Origin: an uncultured Chloracidobacterium sp.
GTDB lineage: Bacteria; Acidobacteriota; Blastocatellia; Pyrinomonadales; Pyrinomonadaceae
NCBI GenBank assembly: GCA_936914845.1
Contig: CAKZGE010000001.1
Span: 242,306-306,305, forward strand
Direction of reading: 5' to 3'
DNA: 64,000 nt
The notes under the pieces were generated by a model that was not told the origin of the DNA, searched no databases, and saw nothing but the letters and a program-made list of their open reading frames with translations. The position numbers were made by a program, and so were the translations under genes. Below, piece after piece: positions 29,137 through 38,207 of this stretch (positions are counted from its first letter, which is position 1; every line of letters starts with the position of its first letter).

Positions 29137-29210
29137 TACTGACACCAGGTTGGTTTATAGTTTTCAGATACTTCGTTCAAATAAACAACAAAGTCGATCG
29201 AAGAATCTTT

Positions 29211-31415
29211 ATGCCGGGAGAAACCTCCCAAAACCAAGAAGCTATGCAGTCAGCAATCGGTCTGGAAACTACCCAAATCTACCGCGAAGATTTTGAACTT
29301 GAACGCCAAATGCCGCCGCAACTAGCGGAATTGAAAGATATTTCGCGAAATTTTTATTGGTCTTGGCGTCCGGAAGGGGTTGCCCTTTTTAACGATATCG
29401 ACCCGGAACAATGGGACAGGAGCGAGCAGAATCCGCGTCATTTTCTACGAAAGGTGAATATGCTGAGATTGTGGCAGAAAGCCGGTGATCTCAGCTACCT
29501 GCAGCGACTGGAACGCTTTACCGAAGATTTTGACGAATACACTTCTGTCGGGGCAAAAGCATTTGGCAAGGTTACGCCAAGCAACCCGGTCGCATATTTT
29601 TGCGCCGAATATGGTGTTCACAATTCCCTGCCGATCTATTCGGGCGGATTGGGCATTCTTGCCGGCGACCATCTCAAATCGGCGAGTGATCTAAATATTC
29701 CGCTCGTTGCTGTCGGCCTGCTTTATCGTTTTGGGTATTTCCGCCAGAGTATCGCCCATAACGGATGGCAGGAAGAGCGCTATGTTGACGGCTTTGGCCC
29801 GGACTCGGAAATGGCCCTTGAGCCCGTTCGCGAACCTGATGGCACATTCATGACGGTCAATGTCCACATTCGCGGGAGGGTCGTTGTTTGCCGCGCCTGG
29901 CTTGCCCGCATCGGTCGCATCTCTCTTTATCTGCTGGACACAAATATGCCGCAAAATTCAGAGGTTGACCGATTGATAACCGGTCACTTGTACGGAGGCG
30001 ACTCAGAAACGCGGATCGTGCAGGAGAAGGTGCTCGGGATTGGCGGAGTAAGGCTTCTTCGAAAGTTGGAGATAACCCCTTCGGTCTTTCATTTGAACGA
30101 AGGCCATTCGGCTTTTCTAACTTTGGAATTGGCCCGCGAATATCTTGACGCTCATCCGCAAGCAGCATTTACCGACGCCATGGCAGAAGTAAGACGGTTG
30201 TGTGTTTTCACCACACATACGCCCGTCGCGGCCGGCAACGACGAGTTTGAACCGAAACTGCTGCGAAGTTGTTTTAGCGATAGTTTCATCGGATCTCTTA
30301 AGCTCACCGACAGCGAATTTCTAGCTTTAGGGCGGACCGACCCGGATAGCAATGACGAATATTTCGGAATGACGCCGCTGGCTTTGCGTATGTCCCGTTC
30401 AGCGAACGGTGTCAGCGAAAAGCACGGAGAGGTATCGAGGGAACTTTGGGTGCGGATGTATGCTGACGACACACCGGCAACGGAGGTTCCCATTACCCAC
30501 ATCACCAACGGCGTCCACCCGCCGACGTGGATAGCGCGGGTCTTTCAGGAACTCTATGCCGCCAAGATCGGGCAGGATTGGGCGGAGATCACACACGATC
30601 CGGTGTTGTGGGACATGTCGCTCGGCAAACTATCCAATGACGATATCTGGTCCGCGCATCAAACGCTGAAAAATCTTCTGATAGCTTTTGTGCGTCGCCG
30701 AACGCGCGTTTCGGATACCGGTTCCGTTGACACCATCAATGAACATCGGCATACTAGCCAGCTTTTGTCGCCGGAGATATTGACCATCGGTTTCGCTCGG
30801 CGTGTAGCAACCTATAAGCGATGGGATCTGATCCTGTCTGACCTTCAGCGGCTGCTGCGGTTGGTTGATGATCCGGAACGTCCGGTACAATTCGTATTTG
30901 CCGGAAAAGCCCATCCACAAGACCGCAGTGCGAAAAAGATCCTCGCAGATCTGATGCAGATCAATCATGAATCAAACTGGCAGAACAGGGCGGTTTTCAT
31001 AGAAGATTACGACCAAGAGGTTGCTCGTTACCTAGTGCACGGTGTTGATGTTTGGATGAACGTTCCACGCCGTCCGCATGAGGCAAGCGGTACCAGCGGC
31101 ATGAAGGCCGCGATGAATGGGGCATTGAATTTTTCTATTCTCGATGGTTGGTGGATCGAGGGCTATAACGAAAAGAACGGGTTTGCGATCGGTGGCCTCG
31201 AAGAGGAAGAATCCGAAGCGATAGACGCAGCAGATGCCGCCGCTCTTTACGAAACATTGGAAAACCAGGTGATACCGCTGTATTATGATCGTGAGGACGG
31301 CGTTCCGAATCGATGGATAGCAGCAATGCGGAATTCGATCGCAACACTGACGCCCCAATTTTCGAGCGATCGCATGGTCGCGGACTACTTACAAAAGATC
31401 TATGAGCGAGATTGA
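29211..31415 (+). CDS. glgP: Alpha-glucan (glycogen) phosphorylase, DUF3417 type
   Basis: 734 residues from the ATG at 29211; an ATG at 29244 is also possible. The N-terminal DUF3417 domain (ISRNFYWSWRPEGVALFNDI) marks the shorter bacterial/mycobacterial phosphorylase subgroup. Substrate-site motifs include CAEYGVHNSLPIYSGGLGIL and HLNEGHSAF; the pyridoxal-phosphate lysine is in GTSGMKAAMNG. The enzyme releases glucose-1-phosphate from glycogen or maltodextrin. Its last 14 bases overlap the next gene. Confidence 0.92.
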   Translation: MPGETSQNQEAMQSAIGLETTQIYREDFELERQMPPQLAELKDISRNFYWSWRPEGVALFNDIDPEQWDRSEQNPRHFLRKVNMLRLWQKAGDLSYLQRLERFTEDFDEYTSVGAKAFGKVTPSNPVAYFCAEYGVHNSLPIYSGGLGILAGDHLKSASDLNIPLVAVGLLYRFGYFRQSIAHNGWQEERYVDGFGPDSEMALEPVREPDGTFMTVNVHIRGRVVVCRAWLARIGRISLYLLDTNMPQNSEVDRLITGHLYGGDSETRIVQEKVLGIGGVRLLRKLEITPSVFHLNEGHSAFLTLELAREYLDAHPQAAFTDAMAEVRRLCVFTTHTPVAAGNDEFEPKLLRSCFSDSFIGSLKLTDSEFLALGRTDPDSNDEYFGMTPLALRMSRSANGVSEKHGEVSRELWVRMYADDTPATEVPITHITNGVHPPTWIARVFQELYAAKIGQDWAEITHDPVLWDMSLGKLSNDDIWSAHQTLKNLLIAFVRRRTRVSDTGSVDTINEHRHTSQLLSPEILTIGFARRVATYKRWDLILSDLQRLLRLVDDPERPVQFVFAGKAHPQDRSAKKILADLMQINHESNWQNRAVFIEDYDQEVARYLVHGVDVWMNVPRRPHEASGTSGMKAAMNGALNFSILDGWWIEGYNEKNGFAIGGLEEEESEAIDAADAAALYETLENQVIPLYYDREDGVPNRWIAAMRNSIATLTPQFSSDRMVADYLQKIYERD

Positions 31416-32124
31416 TTTTACTGTAGGCACGATCAAGCCGATCGAGATATACAAGGAAGCCTGGGCGATGATCAAAGACCAATATTGGGTCATCTTCGCC
31501 GTTACTATCATCGGGCTCATGATCGGCGGACTTATCCCGATCATAATCGCCGGACCGATGGTCGCCGGCATTTACCTGGTTCTTCTTCGTGTTTATGAAG
31601 GCCAACGGGCGGATTTTGGCCTGTTGTTCAAGGGTTTTGAATTTTTTGGGCCAACTTTGATATTGATGGTCATCGTCACTGTGCCGATCATTGTTCTTGT
31701 CTTCGTGATCTATATTCCGATGATCATGATGGCTTTTGCCGGTCAACGGATCTCGGAAAGCGAGTTGATGTGGTATATGATCGGCGTTTTTGCGGTCGAG
31801 TTGGTCATGACGGTGATCATGGTGGTGGTTCATTCGCTGCTTATCTTTTCTTTCCCGCTGATCGTCGATAAAAAGCTGTCCGCGGCCGCGTCCATCAAAC
31901 TAAGTATTCGAGCCGTTATGAAAAACCTGAGCGGTGTGGCGGGATTTTTCGGCGTTGGCTTCGTCGTTGTGATGGTCGGCTATCTGATGCTCTGCGTCGG
32001 GCTCTATCTTGTTTTGCCGCTCGTTTTTGCGGCTAACGTTGTTCTTTACCGCAAAGTTTTTCCAAGTAAAACGCCTCCGATAGATGTGCCGCCGGCCTCC
32101 GGTGCTTATCGTTTCAATCAATAA
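31402..32124 (+). CDS. Integral membrane protein, unknown
   Basis: 240 residues, six hydrophobic segments, Ile/Met/Val-rich. The N-terminal TIKPIEIYKEAWAMIKDQYW followed by a Gly-rich helix resembles DUF975-like/glycerophosphodiester-phosphodiesterase-associated membrane domains. It starts inside glgP (14-base overlap) and ends directly before the ytxJ-like ATG, so it belongs to the glgP transcript. Confidence 0.75.
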   Translation: MSEIDFTVGTIKPIEIYKEAWAMIKDQYWVIFAVTIIGLMIGGLIPIIIAGPMVAGIYLVLLRVYEGQRADFGLLFKGFEFFGPTLILMVIVTVPIIVLVFVIYIPMIMMAFAGQRISESELMWYMIGVFAVELVMTVIMVVVHSLLIFSFPLIVDKKLSAAASIKLSIRAVMKNLSGVAGFFGVGFVVVMVGYLMLCVGLYLVLPLVFAANVVLYRKVFPSKTPPIDVPPASGAYRFNQ

Positions 32125-32457
32125 ATGGCTGCAAATTTCATTAAGATACCTTCGATCGAAGCTCTGAGCGACCTTTTTGCTGCGTCAAAAGATCGGCCTG
32201 TCGTCATCTTCAAACACAGCAATTCCTGCGGGATCAGTGCCGACCTTTTTCACCAAGTCGCTTCGATCGATGGCGATGTTCATCTCGTTGTGGTTCAGGA
32301 ACGTCGCGACATTTCTGACAAGATCGCGGAATTGACCGGCATTCGGCACGCATCGCCCCAGGCATTTGTCATCAGCGAAGGCAATCCGGTCTATCAGAGC
32401 TCCCATTACGGCATCGATCCGCGTGCCATCCAAAAAGAATTAGATACAAGCAAATGA
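32125..32457 (+). CDS. ytxJ: YtxJ-like monothiol bacilliredoxin
   Basis: 110 residues with a thioredoxin-like fold and the diagnostic single-Cys motif FKHSNSCGISA, and the downstream cis-Pro region RHASPQAFVIS. YtxJ proteins are linked to bacillithiol-dependent redox repair. It starts on the base after the preceding stop, and its stop overlaps the DUF971 start (ATGA). This suggests the organism may use bacillithiol; the bsh synthesis genes are not in the window. Confidence 0.85.
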   Translation: MAANFIKIPSIEALSDLFAASKDRPVVIFKHSNSCGISADLFHQVASIDGDVHLVVVQERRDISDKIAELTGIRHASPQAFVISEGNPVYQSSHYGIDPRAIQKELDTSK

Positions 32458-32756
32458 TGATAGAGCCATTGCAGATAATCGAAGAAAGTGATTCCGCAGT
32501 TTCCATTGTTTGGTCCGACGGCGTTGAAACGCTCTACGAAGCGGCCATTCTGCGGAGAGCCTGTCCTTGTGCGGGCTGTGTTAACGAATGGACCGGCGAA
32601 AAGCAGCTTGACGACGCTCAAATTGCCGACGATATCTCTTTCAAGAATATTTCTATCGTCGGTCGCTATGCATTGAGCTTTCACTTTTCGGATGGTCACG
32701 ATACCGGCATCTTCAGCTTCGCATTCCTTCGTAAACTCTCTGAAAACGCGGTTTAA
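32454..32756 (+). CDS. DUF971 protein
   Basis: 100 residues matching the DUF971 / GBBH-like N-terminal fold: VSIVWSDGVETLYEA, the Cys-rich RRACPCAGCVNEWTG and RYALSFHFSDGHDTGIFSF. DUF971 proteins often neighbour Fe-S cluster or redox genes; the three Cys could bind metal. Translationally coupled to the ytxJ-like gene. An ATG one codon later is an alternative start. Confidence 0.88.
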   Translation: MMIEPLQIIEESDSAVSIVWSDGVETLYEAAILRRACPCAGCVNEWTGEKQLDDAQIADDISFKNISIVGRYALSFHFSDGHDTGIFSFAFLRKLSENAV

Positions 32757-32766
32757 GAATCAATAT

Positions 32767-32795
32767 CTGACAAATTACGCGAAAAGGGCTACAAT
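32767..32795 (+). promoter_or_regulatory. Sigma-70-type promoter, probably leaderless transcript
   Basis: CTGACA (32767-32772), 17-base spacer, TACAAT (32790-32795). The ATG of the next gene is at 32802, six bases after the -10 box, so transcription would begin at or next to the start codon. Confidence 0.6.
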
Positions 32796-32801
32796 CTAGT
32801 T

Positions 32802-33074
32802 ATGCAGGAGCGTGATATTTTCGACGAGCGTCAGGAAGTGAAGATAGCGAATTTTTCGTGCCCATTTTGTCGCGAGCGGCATGATTATGATATTCGGTGG
32901 ATGACGCGGCGAAAAAAGCGGCAACCGCCGCGTGGCATCAGCCAACATGACAAAGCTCGTTTTGATAAGTCGCGTGATTATATGGTCCGTATCGACGACC
33001 AGCTAATGTGCAAAAATATGCGATGTCGCAAGAGATTTGAGATCCCGACCTCGCAATCAGTAGTTTTCATTTGA
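32802..33074 (+). CDS. Small protein with Cys-pair zinc-ribbon pattern
   Basis: 90 residues, basic. CPFC at residues about 21-24 and CKNMRCRKRF at about 71-80 give four Cys spaced like a zinc ribbon. Between them is a run of Lys/Arg/Pro. This could be a nucleic-acid-binding protein but I do not recognise a family. It has no ribosome site, consistent with a leaderless transcript from the promoter at 32767-32795. The next gene follows after 18 bases. Confidence 0.65.
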   Translation: MQERDIFDERQEVKIANFSCPFCRERHDYDIRWMTRRKKRQPPRGISQHDKARFDKSRDYMVRIDDQLMCKNMRCRKRFEIPTSQSVVFI

Positions 33075-33092
33075 AAGAGTTAAGGAGGTTCT

Positions 33093-33473
33093 ATGCAGCA
33101 GGAAAACGACTTATTTGAAGGTGACGATGAGATGGATGCCGATATCGCTGAAGTAATGGAACTTGATATATCGCAAGCACCCCAGGCAAAAAGCGAATTG
33201 GTCGAACGGCTGCAGGAAAATACCGCCGCTTCACCGGCCGATTCGGGCGGAGATATCGATGCGGAATGGGAAGAGGTCAACACCTCTGGTGCGGAAGCCG
33301 TTTTTGGCCATAATCCGACGCCGGATCAATCTGACGTAGAGGAGAACGCCGCAGCGATGGGAATCGAATACGAGGATAACGAGCCGCTTGATATCTTAGG
33401 GAAGATCGAAAAACGCGACCGCGATCGGTTTGAGCTTAACGAAAACTCTCGCTCTTCCGACGACACGATCTAG
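33093..33473 (+). CDS. DUF6335-type acidic protein
   Basis: 126 residues, strongly acidic, with AEWEEVNTSGAEAVFGHNPT, PDQSDVEENAAAMGIEYED and EPLDILGKIEKRDRDRFEL. This pattern fits DUF6335 proteins seen in cyanobacteria and acidobacteria; their function is unknown. The start has GGAGG. A terminator follows. Confidence 0.75.
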   Translation: MQQENDLFEGDDEMDADIAEVMELDISQAPQAKSELVERLQENTAASPADSGGDIDAEWEEVNTSGAEAVFGHNPTPDQSDVEENAAAMGIEYEDNEPLDILGKIEKRDRDRFELNENSRSSDDTI

Positions 33474-33497
33474 ATCGATCTCTTGCGCAAAAATAAA

Positions 33498-33526
33498 GAA
33501 AGGCTGTCCGAAATGGACGGCCTTTC
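33498..33526. terminator. Bidirectional terminator
   Basis: GAAAGGCTGTCC (33498-33509) pairs with GGACGGCCTTTC (33515-33526), one mismatch, five-base loop, A-rich before and T-rich after. It separates the DUF6335 gene from the convergent TonB-C gene. Confidence 0.82.
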
Positions 33527-33553
33527 TAACTTTAAACCAATATTAAGATAGTC

Positions 33554-34906
33554 CTAATAGATATTGAATCCGTAATCTAGCGTAACGGTGGTCGCGATGG
33601 GAACACCATTTACCTTTTTAGGCTCAAAGGTTATCTGTTTAGCCGCAGCGATCGCTTGTTCTGTCAAACCGTGCGGAAGACGCGTCACCGGTGTAACGGA
33701 GCCAACTTGACCATTTGCTAAAAGAACCACTCGAACCCGAACACTTCCCTGAACATTATTTATTCGGGCCGCTTCGGTATAGCCGGCACGCGGTTTAGAG
33801 ATGATCCTGATCGGCGTGCTGACCCCTTTCGGTGCTGCCGGCGGTGTTCTTCCATCTCCATCTCCGTCTCCATCGCCATTTCCCGCACCATTTCCGCCAC
33901 CGCTGCCGCTGCCCGTTCCACTTCCGGCTCCGGTACCGATACCGCTTCCCTGGCCGGTGCCGACGCCGCTGCCCATTCCGCCTCCGGAACCGGTTCCGTT
34001 GCTCAATGCACCGAACCTTGCATTCGGGTCACCCCAGCGGTCATATTGCTTATCAAACTTGCGGTTTCCCTCCGTCGAAGGCGGCGGAAGTTCTAAACTT
34101 GGATTGGTCAGTCGCGGGATCTTTGCATCCGGCGGACGGATCGGCTTTGATGTCTGGTCGGCGAGATCTCCCTGAGAGACAGGTTCCTTCTCATTCTTTC
34201 CGCCACCGCCGCCACCGCCGCCTTCATCCTTCTTCTTCGGCTCCGGTATTTCATCTACAACGGCCGGAACATTCTCGATCAAACTGGCGATCGGATAATC
34301 CTCTCCGATCGAATTGATCCCGAGGTCCTTTTGAAAAAGTGAGATCAAGGTTGCACTGATCGCCATTACTACGATCAAAAACAACGAGCCTAGCAAAAGC
34401 AGGTTGCGCTGTTTGCCGTTCTTTTCCTGAATAACGGTGACGTGAAAAGCCCCTTCATCGTCTCGTGTGTAAATTGGCGGGGGTGTTGCCGAACGCGGTT
34501 CGTCAGCATATTTCGCCTCGCTCTGAAAAACAGGAGCCGCAACAAAGGATTTCTCCACCGGCTTCGTTTCCGCGATCTGCTCGGTCTTCGGAACCTCCGA
34601 AACATCAAAAGATGCTTCCTCCACAACAGGTTCAACAGGAACGATCGGCGAAACGGAAATGAACTGCGGCGGGTTAGGCTCAGCAACGACACTATCGACC
34701 GGATCTTCAAAAGGTTCGGACACTGGTAGTGTTTCTTCTGTCGCGGCAGCCGTTGAAAGGATATCCGGCTCCGGATCCTTGGCGGCATTCGCCATGATCG
34801 GATTCATTTCAAAGGTCTGCAGTGCGGCACCGCAATTCGGACAAAAACCGAATCGCTCGGCAAAGCCCTCTTCACACGAATTGCAATACTTCAAAAGTTT
34901 TCCCAT
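33554..34906 (-). CDS. TonB C-terminal domain protein with N-terminal zinc ribbon
   Basis: 450 residues in four parts: a zinc ribbon at 8-25 (CNSC ... CPNC), an acidic Pro/Val-rich linker, one membrane helix at about 168-190, a glycine/proline-rich stretch at about 225-335, and a TonB C-terminal domain at the end (GSVRVRVVLLANGQVGSVTP). The topology puts the ribbon in the cytoplasm and the TonB domain in the periplasm, where it would contact TonB-dependent receptors. ExbB/ExbD are not adjacent. A cytoplasmic ribbon on a TonB-like protein is unusual in proteobacteria but I cannot say how common it is in this phylum. Confidence 0.85.
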   Translation of the reverse strand: MGKLLKYCNSCEEGFAERFGFCPNCGAALQTFEMNPIMANAAKDPEPDILSTAAATEETLPVSEPFEDPVDSVVAEPNPPQFISVSPIVPVEPVVEEASFDVSEVPKTEQIAETKPVEKSFVAAPVFQSEAKYADEPRSATPPPIYTRDDEGAFHVTVIQEKNGKQRNLLLLGSLFLIVVMAISATLISLFQKDLGINSIGEDYPIASLIENVPAVVDEIPEPKKKDEGGGGGGGGKNEKEPVSQGDLADQTSKPIRPPDAKIPRLTNPSLELPPPSTEGNRKFDKQYDRWGDPNARFGALSNGTGSGGGMGSGVGTGQGSGIGTGAGSGTGSGSGGGNGAGNGDGDGDGDGRTPPAAPKGVSTPIRIISKPRAGYTEAARINNVQGSVRVRVVLLANGQVGSVTPVTRLPHGLTEQAIAAAKQITFEPKKVNGVPIATTVTLDYGFNIY

Positions 34907-35176
34907 TCTTTTCAGCCTCTCAATAAACTGCCCTACCGGCAGAAGCTATTCTATCGTACGATTATAATGCTTTTTTCCCGAAGATGTCAGTGAAATCAGC
35001 CGTGATAATTGCAAAACCAATGCTTTCTCACCATTGATAGATGCTTTTCTGTACTCTTTCGATGCCTGACGACATCCAAAAATCACATTCAGCCGCATAT
35101 TTGTTTTTTTTTAGGCCGACAACACTTGAATGGAATTTTGCAACTAAAACAGTTAACATTTCCTTATAAACATAAA

Positions 35177-36442
35177 ATGATGAAAATAAAAGACCGGTTG
35201 TTAGTACTTATATTTGCGATGTGCATTGCCTGCGGGGTATCCATCACCATCGCCGCTCAATCGGGCGGCACCGCCCCGCGTGAAGAAAAGCTCCTCAATG
35301 GACTGAAGGTGTTGATGTGGTCAACGACATCGGATAAAGCTACCGTCCGCATTCGCGTCCATGCCGGTTCCTCTTTTGATCCGCAAGGAAAAGAAGGCGT
35401 TATGAGCCTTTTGGCAGATTCGATCTTTCCGACGAAAGAGGCCCGCGATTACTTTTCGGAAGATCTGGAAGGAAGTATCAGCATTTCCTGCGAATACGAT
35501 TACATACAGATCGATGCGACAGGCAAAGGCAGCGAATTTTTGGCGATGCTCGATACGCTTGCAACGGCGGTTGCCGCTCCAACCATCGACAAGGAAACAA
35601 CTGAGGCCTTGAAGGCTTCGCTGCTTGCTCAGGTAAATGAAGCCGAAAAGGACCCGTCATACACGGCGGACATGGCCGTTATCAAACAGCTTTTCGGAAC
35701 TTTTCCATATGGCCGTCCGCGGATGGGCACTCCGGATTCGATCGCCAAGATCGATTTTGCGGATCTCCGCTTTGCCAAAGATCGGCTTTTTACGGCAGAT
35801 AATGCCACGGTGACCATTTCCGCACCAGTCAAATCTGATCTAATGTTTCGGGCTATCCGCCGTTATCTCGGAGCCTGGAACAAGGCCGACCAAAAGATCC
35901 CGGCTACTTTTCGCCAGCCGGACGCTCCCGCCACAGCATTGAAGGTCATTGATATCGCCCCGGCGAACGCATCAGAATTTCGTATTGCGATGCGGGGGCC
36001 CGCACGGAGCGATGCCGATTTCTTTGCAGCTAAGATCCTACAGAAAATAATCGAACGACGGTTTACGTCAAAAGCCGGAGTTTCGGCGCGTTCGGTTTTC
36101 GACCAACGGCTTCTACCGGGAGTTTACATTTTTGGCACGCCCGGTGCGATCCCGGGCAAAGATTCGGCGGTCGAAACCGCTGTACATCTTACCACGGCAT
36201 TTCGATCCGCCATTGAAAGCGAAATAACGCCTGCGGAATTCGATACGGTCAACAATTTGTGGGTAAAAGCTTTGAATCCGGCGAATAGCGATATATTGTG
36301 GCTTGATATCGACACATTTAAGCTCGACAGTGTTGCTAAACAAACGGCGGCGGCGGCTTCGGTCAAACTGCCGGACGTCCAGCGGTTGCTCGAAAAAATG
36401 CGCAAGGAACCGGCGGCTTCGGTTTTGATCTACGGCAAATAA
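35177..36442 (+). CDS. M16-like protein without zinc motif, exported
   Basis: 421 residues from ATG at 35177 (or 35180); the longer frame to 35009 is AT-rich and unsupported. It has a signal peptide (1-27, IAAQ end). It aligns in style with M16 peptidases (RIRVHAGSSFDPQGKEG, then FPYGRPRMGTPDSI and a second lobe), but the position that should hold HxxEH reads GVMSLLADSIF, so it cannot bind the catalytic zinc in the normal way. It may be the inactive partner of a two-subunit M16 protease. The gene ends five bases before ubiE. Confidence 0.8.
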   Translation: MMKIKDRLLVLIFAMCIACGVSITIAAQSGGTAPREEKLLNGLKVLMWSTTSDKATVRIRVHAGSSFDPQGKEGVMSLLADSIFPTKEARDYFSEDLEGSISISCEYDYIQIDATGKGSEFLAMLDTLATAVAAPTIDKETTEALKASLLAQVNEAEKDPSYTADMAVIKQLFGTFPYGRPRMGTPDSIAKIDFADLRFAKDRLFTADNATVTISAPVKSDLMFRAIRRYLGAWNKADQKIPATFRQPDAPATALKVIDIAPANASEFRIAMRGPARSDADFFAAKILQKIIERRFTSKAGVSARSVFDQRLLPGVYIFGTPGAIPGKDSAVETAVHLTTAFRSAIESEITPAEFDTVNNLWVKALNPANSDILWLDIDTFKLDSVAKQTAAAASVKLPDVQRLLEKMRKEPAASVLIYGK

Positions 36443-36447
36443 TTCAA

Positions 36448-37173
36448 ATGCAGCAGCAAACTTCACCTGAGATCGAACATTCGCGGGCCGTGCATGCAAT
36501 GTTTTCCGGCATCGCTCGCCGGTATGACCTGCTCAATCATGTTCTGTCGGTCAATATCGATAGATCGTGGCGTCGCAAAGTACGGCGAGAATTGGAGAAT
36601 ATTCTTGCAAAACCGGACGCCGAAATACTTGATGTCGCGTGCGGAACGGGCGATCTCGCGATCGAATTGGCGGAGCACGCCAACGCCAAGGTCTTCGGTA
36701 CCGATTTCTGCCGGCCGATGCTGGAGATCGCCAAAGAAAAGACCGTGCATATGGACCTCGGTATTCCTTTGATCGAAGCAGACGCCATGCAGCTTTCATT
36801 CGCGGACCGTTCTTTCGATGCGGTTACGATCGCTTTCGGGTTGCGCAATCTGCCAAATTTCGAAAATGGATTAAAAGAACTGCACCGCGTGCTTAAACCG
36901 GGCGGCAAACTGGTTGTCCTGGAATTCACGACGCCGCCGATACCCGGTTTTCGTACGCTCTTCAACTTGTATTTTACTAAGGTATTGCCACGCATCGGCG
37001 GTGCGATCAGCGGCTCGCGCGGTGCTTATGAATATTTGCCCGATTCGGTGTCCAAATTTCCGGATCAAAAACGGCTCCGCGACCTTTTGTCCGACGTAGG
37101 GTTTGAACACGTTTCTTACAGGAATCTGACCGGCGGCATCGCAGCGATGCATACCGGCACAAAACGAACGTAA
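36448..37173 (+). CDS. ubiE: Demethylmenaquinone / 2-polyprenyl methyltransferase
   Basis: 241 residues. It shows MFSGIARRYDLLNHVLSVNI, the SAM motif ILDVACGTGDLAIEL and AFGLRNLPNFENGLKELHRV, all typical of UbiE/MenG. It performs the C-methylation that completes menaquinone (or ubiquinone). Start lies five bases after the M16-like stop, so the genes are probably co-transcribed. Confidence 0.95.
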   Translation: MQQQTSPEIEHSRAVHAMFSGIARRYDLLNHVLSVNIDRSWRRKVRRELENILAKPDAEILDVACGTGDLAIELAEHANAKVFGTDFCRPMLEIAKEKTVHMDLGIPLIEADAMQLSFADRSFDAVTIAFGLRNLPNFENGLKELHRVLKPGGKLVVLEFTTPPIPGFRTLFNLYFTKVLPRIGGAISGSRGAYEYLPDSVSKFPDQKRLRDLLSDVGFEHVSYRNLTGGIAAMHTGTKRT

Positions 37174-37229
37174 AGTTTGTTATCTCATCAGTTTGTGTAT
37201 AAAATTTTGACTGCCGCTTTATTTTTTGC

Positions 37230-38207
37230 ATGAAGTATAAGCTGTTAAATTTTGTCCGCGAACTGGTGCTGACGATCTTGGTCGTTTGGACCGTTGTTTC
37301 TCTTGTGACGCTGCTGATCGAGCTAGTGCCCGGATCACCGGCGACCGCAATTCTTGGCGAAACAGCCACGCTCGAACAGGTTGAAAATTTCAACCGCAAG
37401 CATGGGCTCGACAAGCCCGCATTCTTTTTTTCGCTGACATCCGAAGGCATCGTTTGGAATGGTCTGAACAACCGCTACGCCGATTATTGGTCCGGCTTGC
37501 TCCGAGGCGATCTTGGAAACTCTTTTCGCACCGACCGTCCCGTGCTCGATATGATACTCGAACGCTATCCGGCGACGATCAAACTGGCACTTGCCTCGAT
37601 GCTGATCGCCGTCGGGATCGCGATCCCAATGGGAGTTTTCGCCGGAAGGCACAAGAATGGCTGGCCCGACAATATTGCCTCGTTCGTCGCCCTTCTCGGC
37701 ATTTCTCTGCCGACCTTTGTGATCGGCCCTTTTCTGGTCTATATTTTTGCTGTTCAGCTCGGGTGGGTCTCACCGACCGGCAGTCTTTATCCGGAAGATA
37801 TAATTTTACCTGCGATAACGCTTGGAGCTGCCCTTTCAGCGATCCTGACGCGCATGGTTCGATCCAGCGTGATCGAGGAACTAGGCGAAGATTATGTTCG
37901 AACGGCCCGGGCTAAAGGATTGAGCGAACGCACAGTAGTTTACAAACACGTCCTAAAGAATGGCTTGATACCGGTTGTTACCGTTCTCGGCCTGCAGATC
38001 GGTGTTCTGATGGCCGGTGCCATCATTACGGAAAAAATATTCGGTTGGCAGGGACTCGGTCTGCTGCTTCTCGACGATGGAATAAATAAGCGCGATTACC
38101 GCTTGGTACAGGGATGTATTCTGGTTATCAGCATTACCTATATATTAGCCAACACGCTGACCGACCTACTTTATCGCAGACTTGATCCGCGCATTCGGCT
38201 TTCATAA
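37230..38207 (+). CDS. ABC permease, DppB/OppB type
   Basis: 325 residues, six membrane helices. The N-terminal VTLLIELVPGSPATAILGE and the cytoplasmic coupling loop YVRTARAKGLSERTVVYKH are typical of peptide/nickel importer permeases. The following gene encodes the partner permease and starts on the next base. No binding protein or ATPase lies next to them, so the complex must borrow these from elsewhere. Confidence 0.9.
   Translation: MKYKLLNFVRELVLTILVVWTVVSLVTLLIELVPGSPATAILGETATLEQVENFNRKHGLDKPAFFFSLTSEGIVWNGLNNRYADYWSGLLRGDLGNSFRTDRPVLDMILERYPATIKLALASMLIAVGIAIPMGVFAGRHKNGWPDNIASFVALLGISLPTFVIGPFLVYIFAVQLGWVSPTGSLYPEDIILPAITLGAALSAILTRMVRSSVIEELGEDYVRTARAKGLSERTVVYKHVLKNGLIPVVTVLGLQIGVLMAGAIITEKIFGWQGLGLLLLDDGINKRDYRLVQGCILVISITYILANTLTDLLYRRLDPRIRLS

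Noticed and set aside
33840..34010. Low-complexity repeat in the TonB-C gene
   Set aside because: It is the coding sequence for the Gly/Ser/Thr-rich linker of that protein and continues in frame on both sides.
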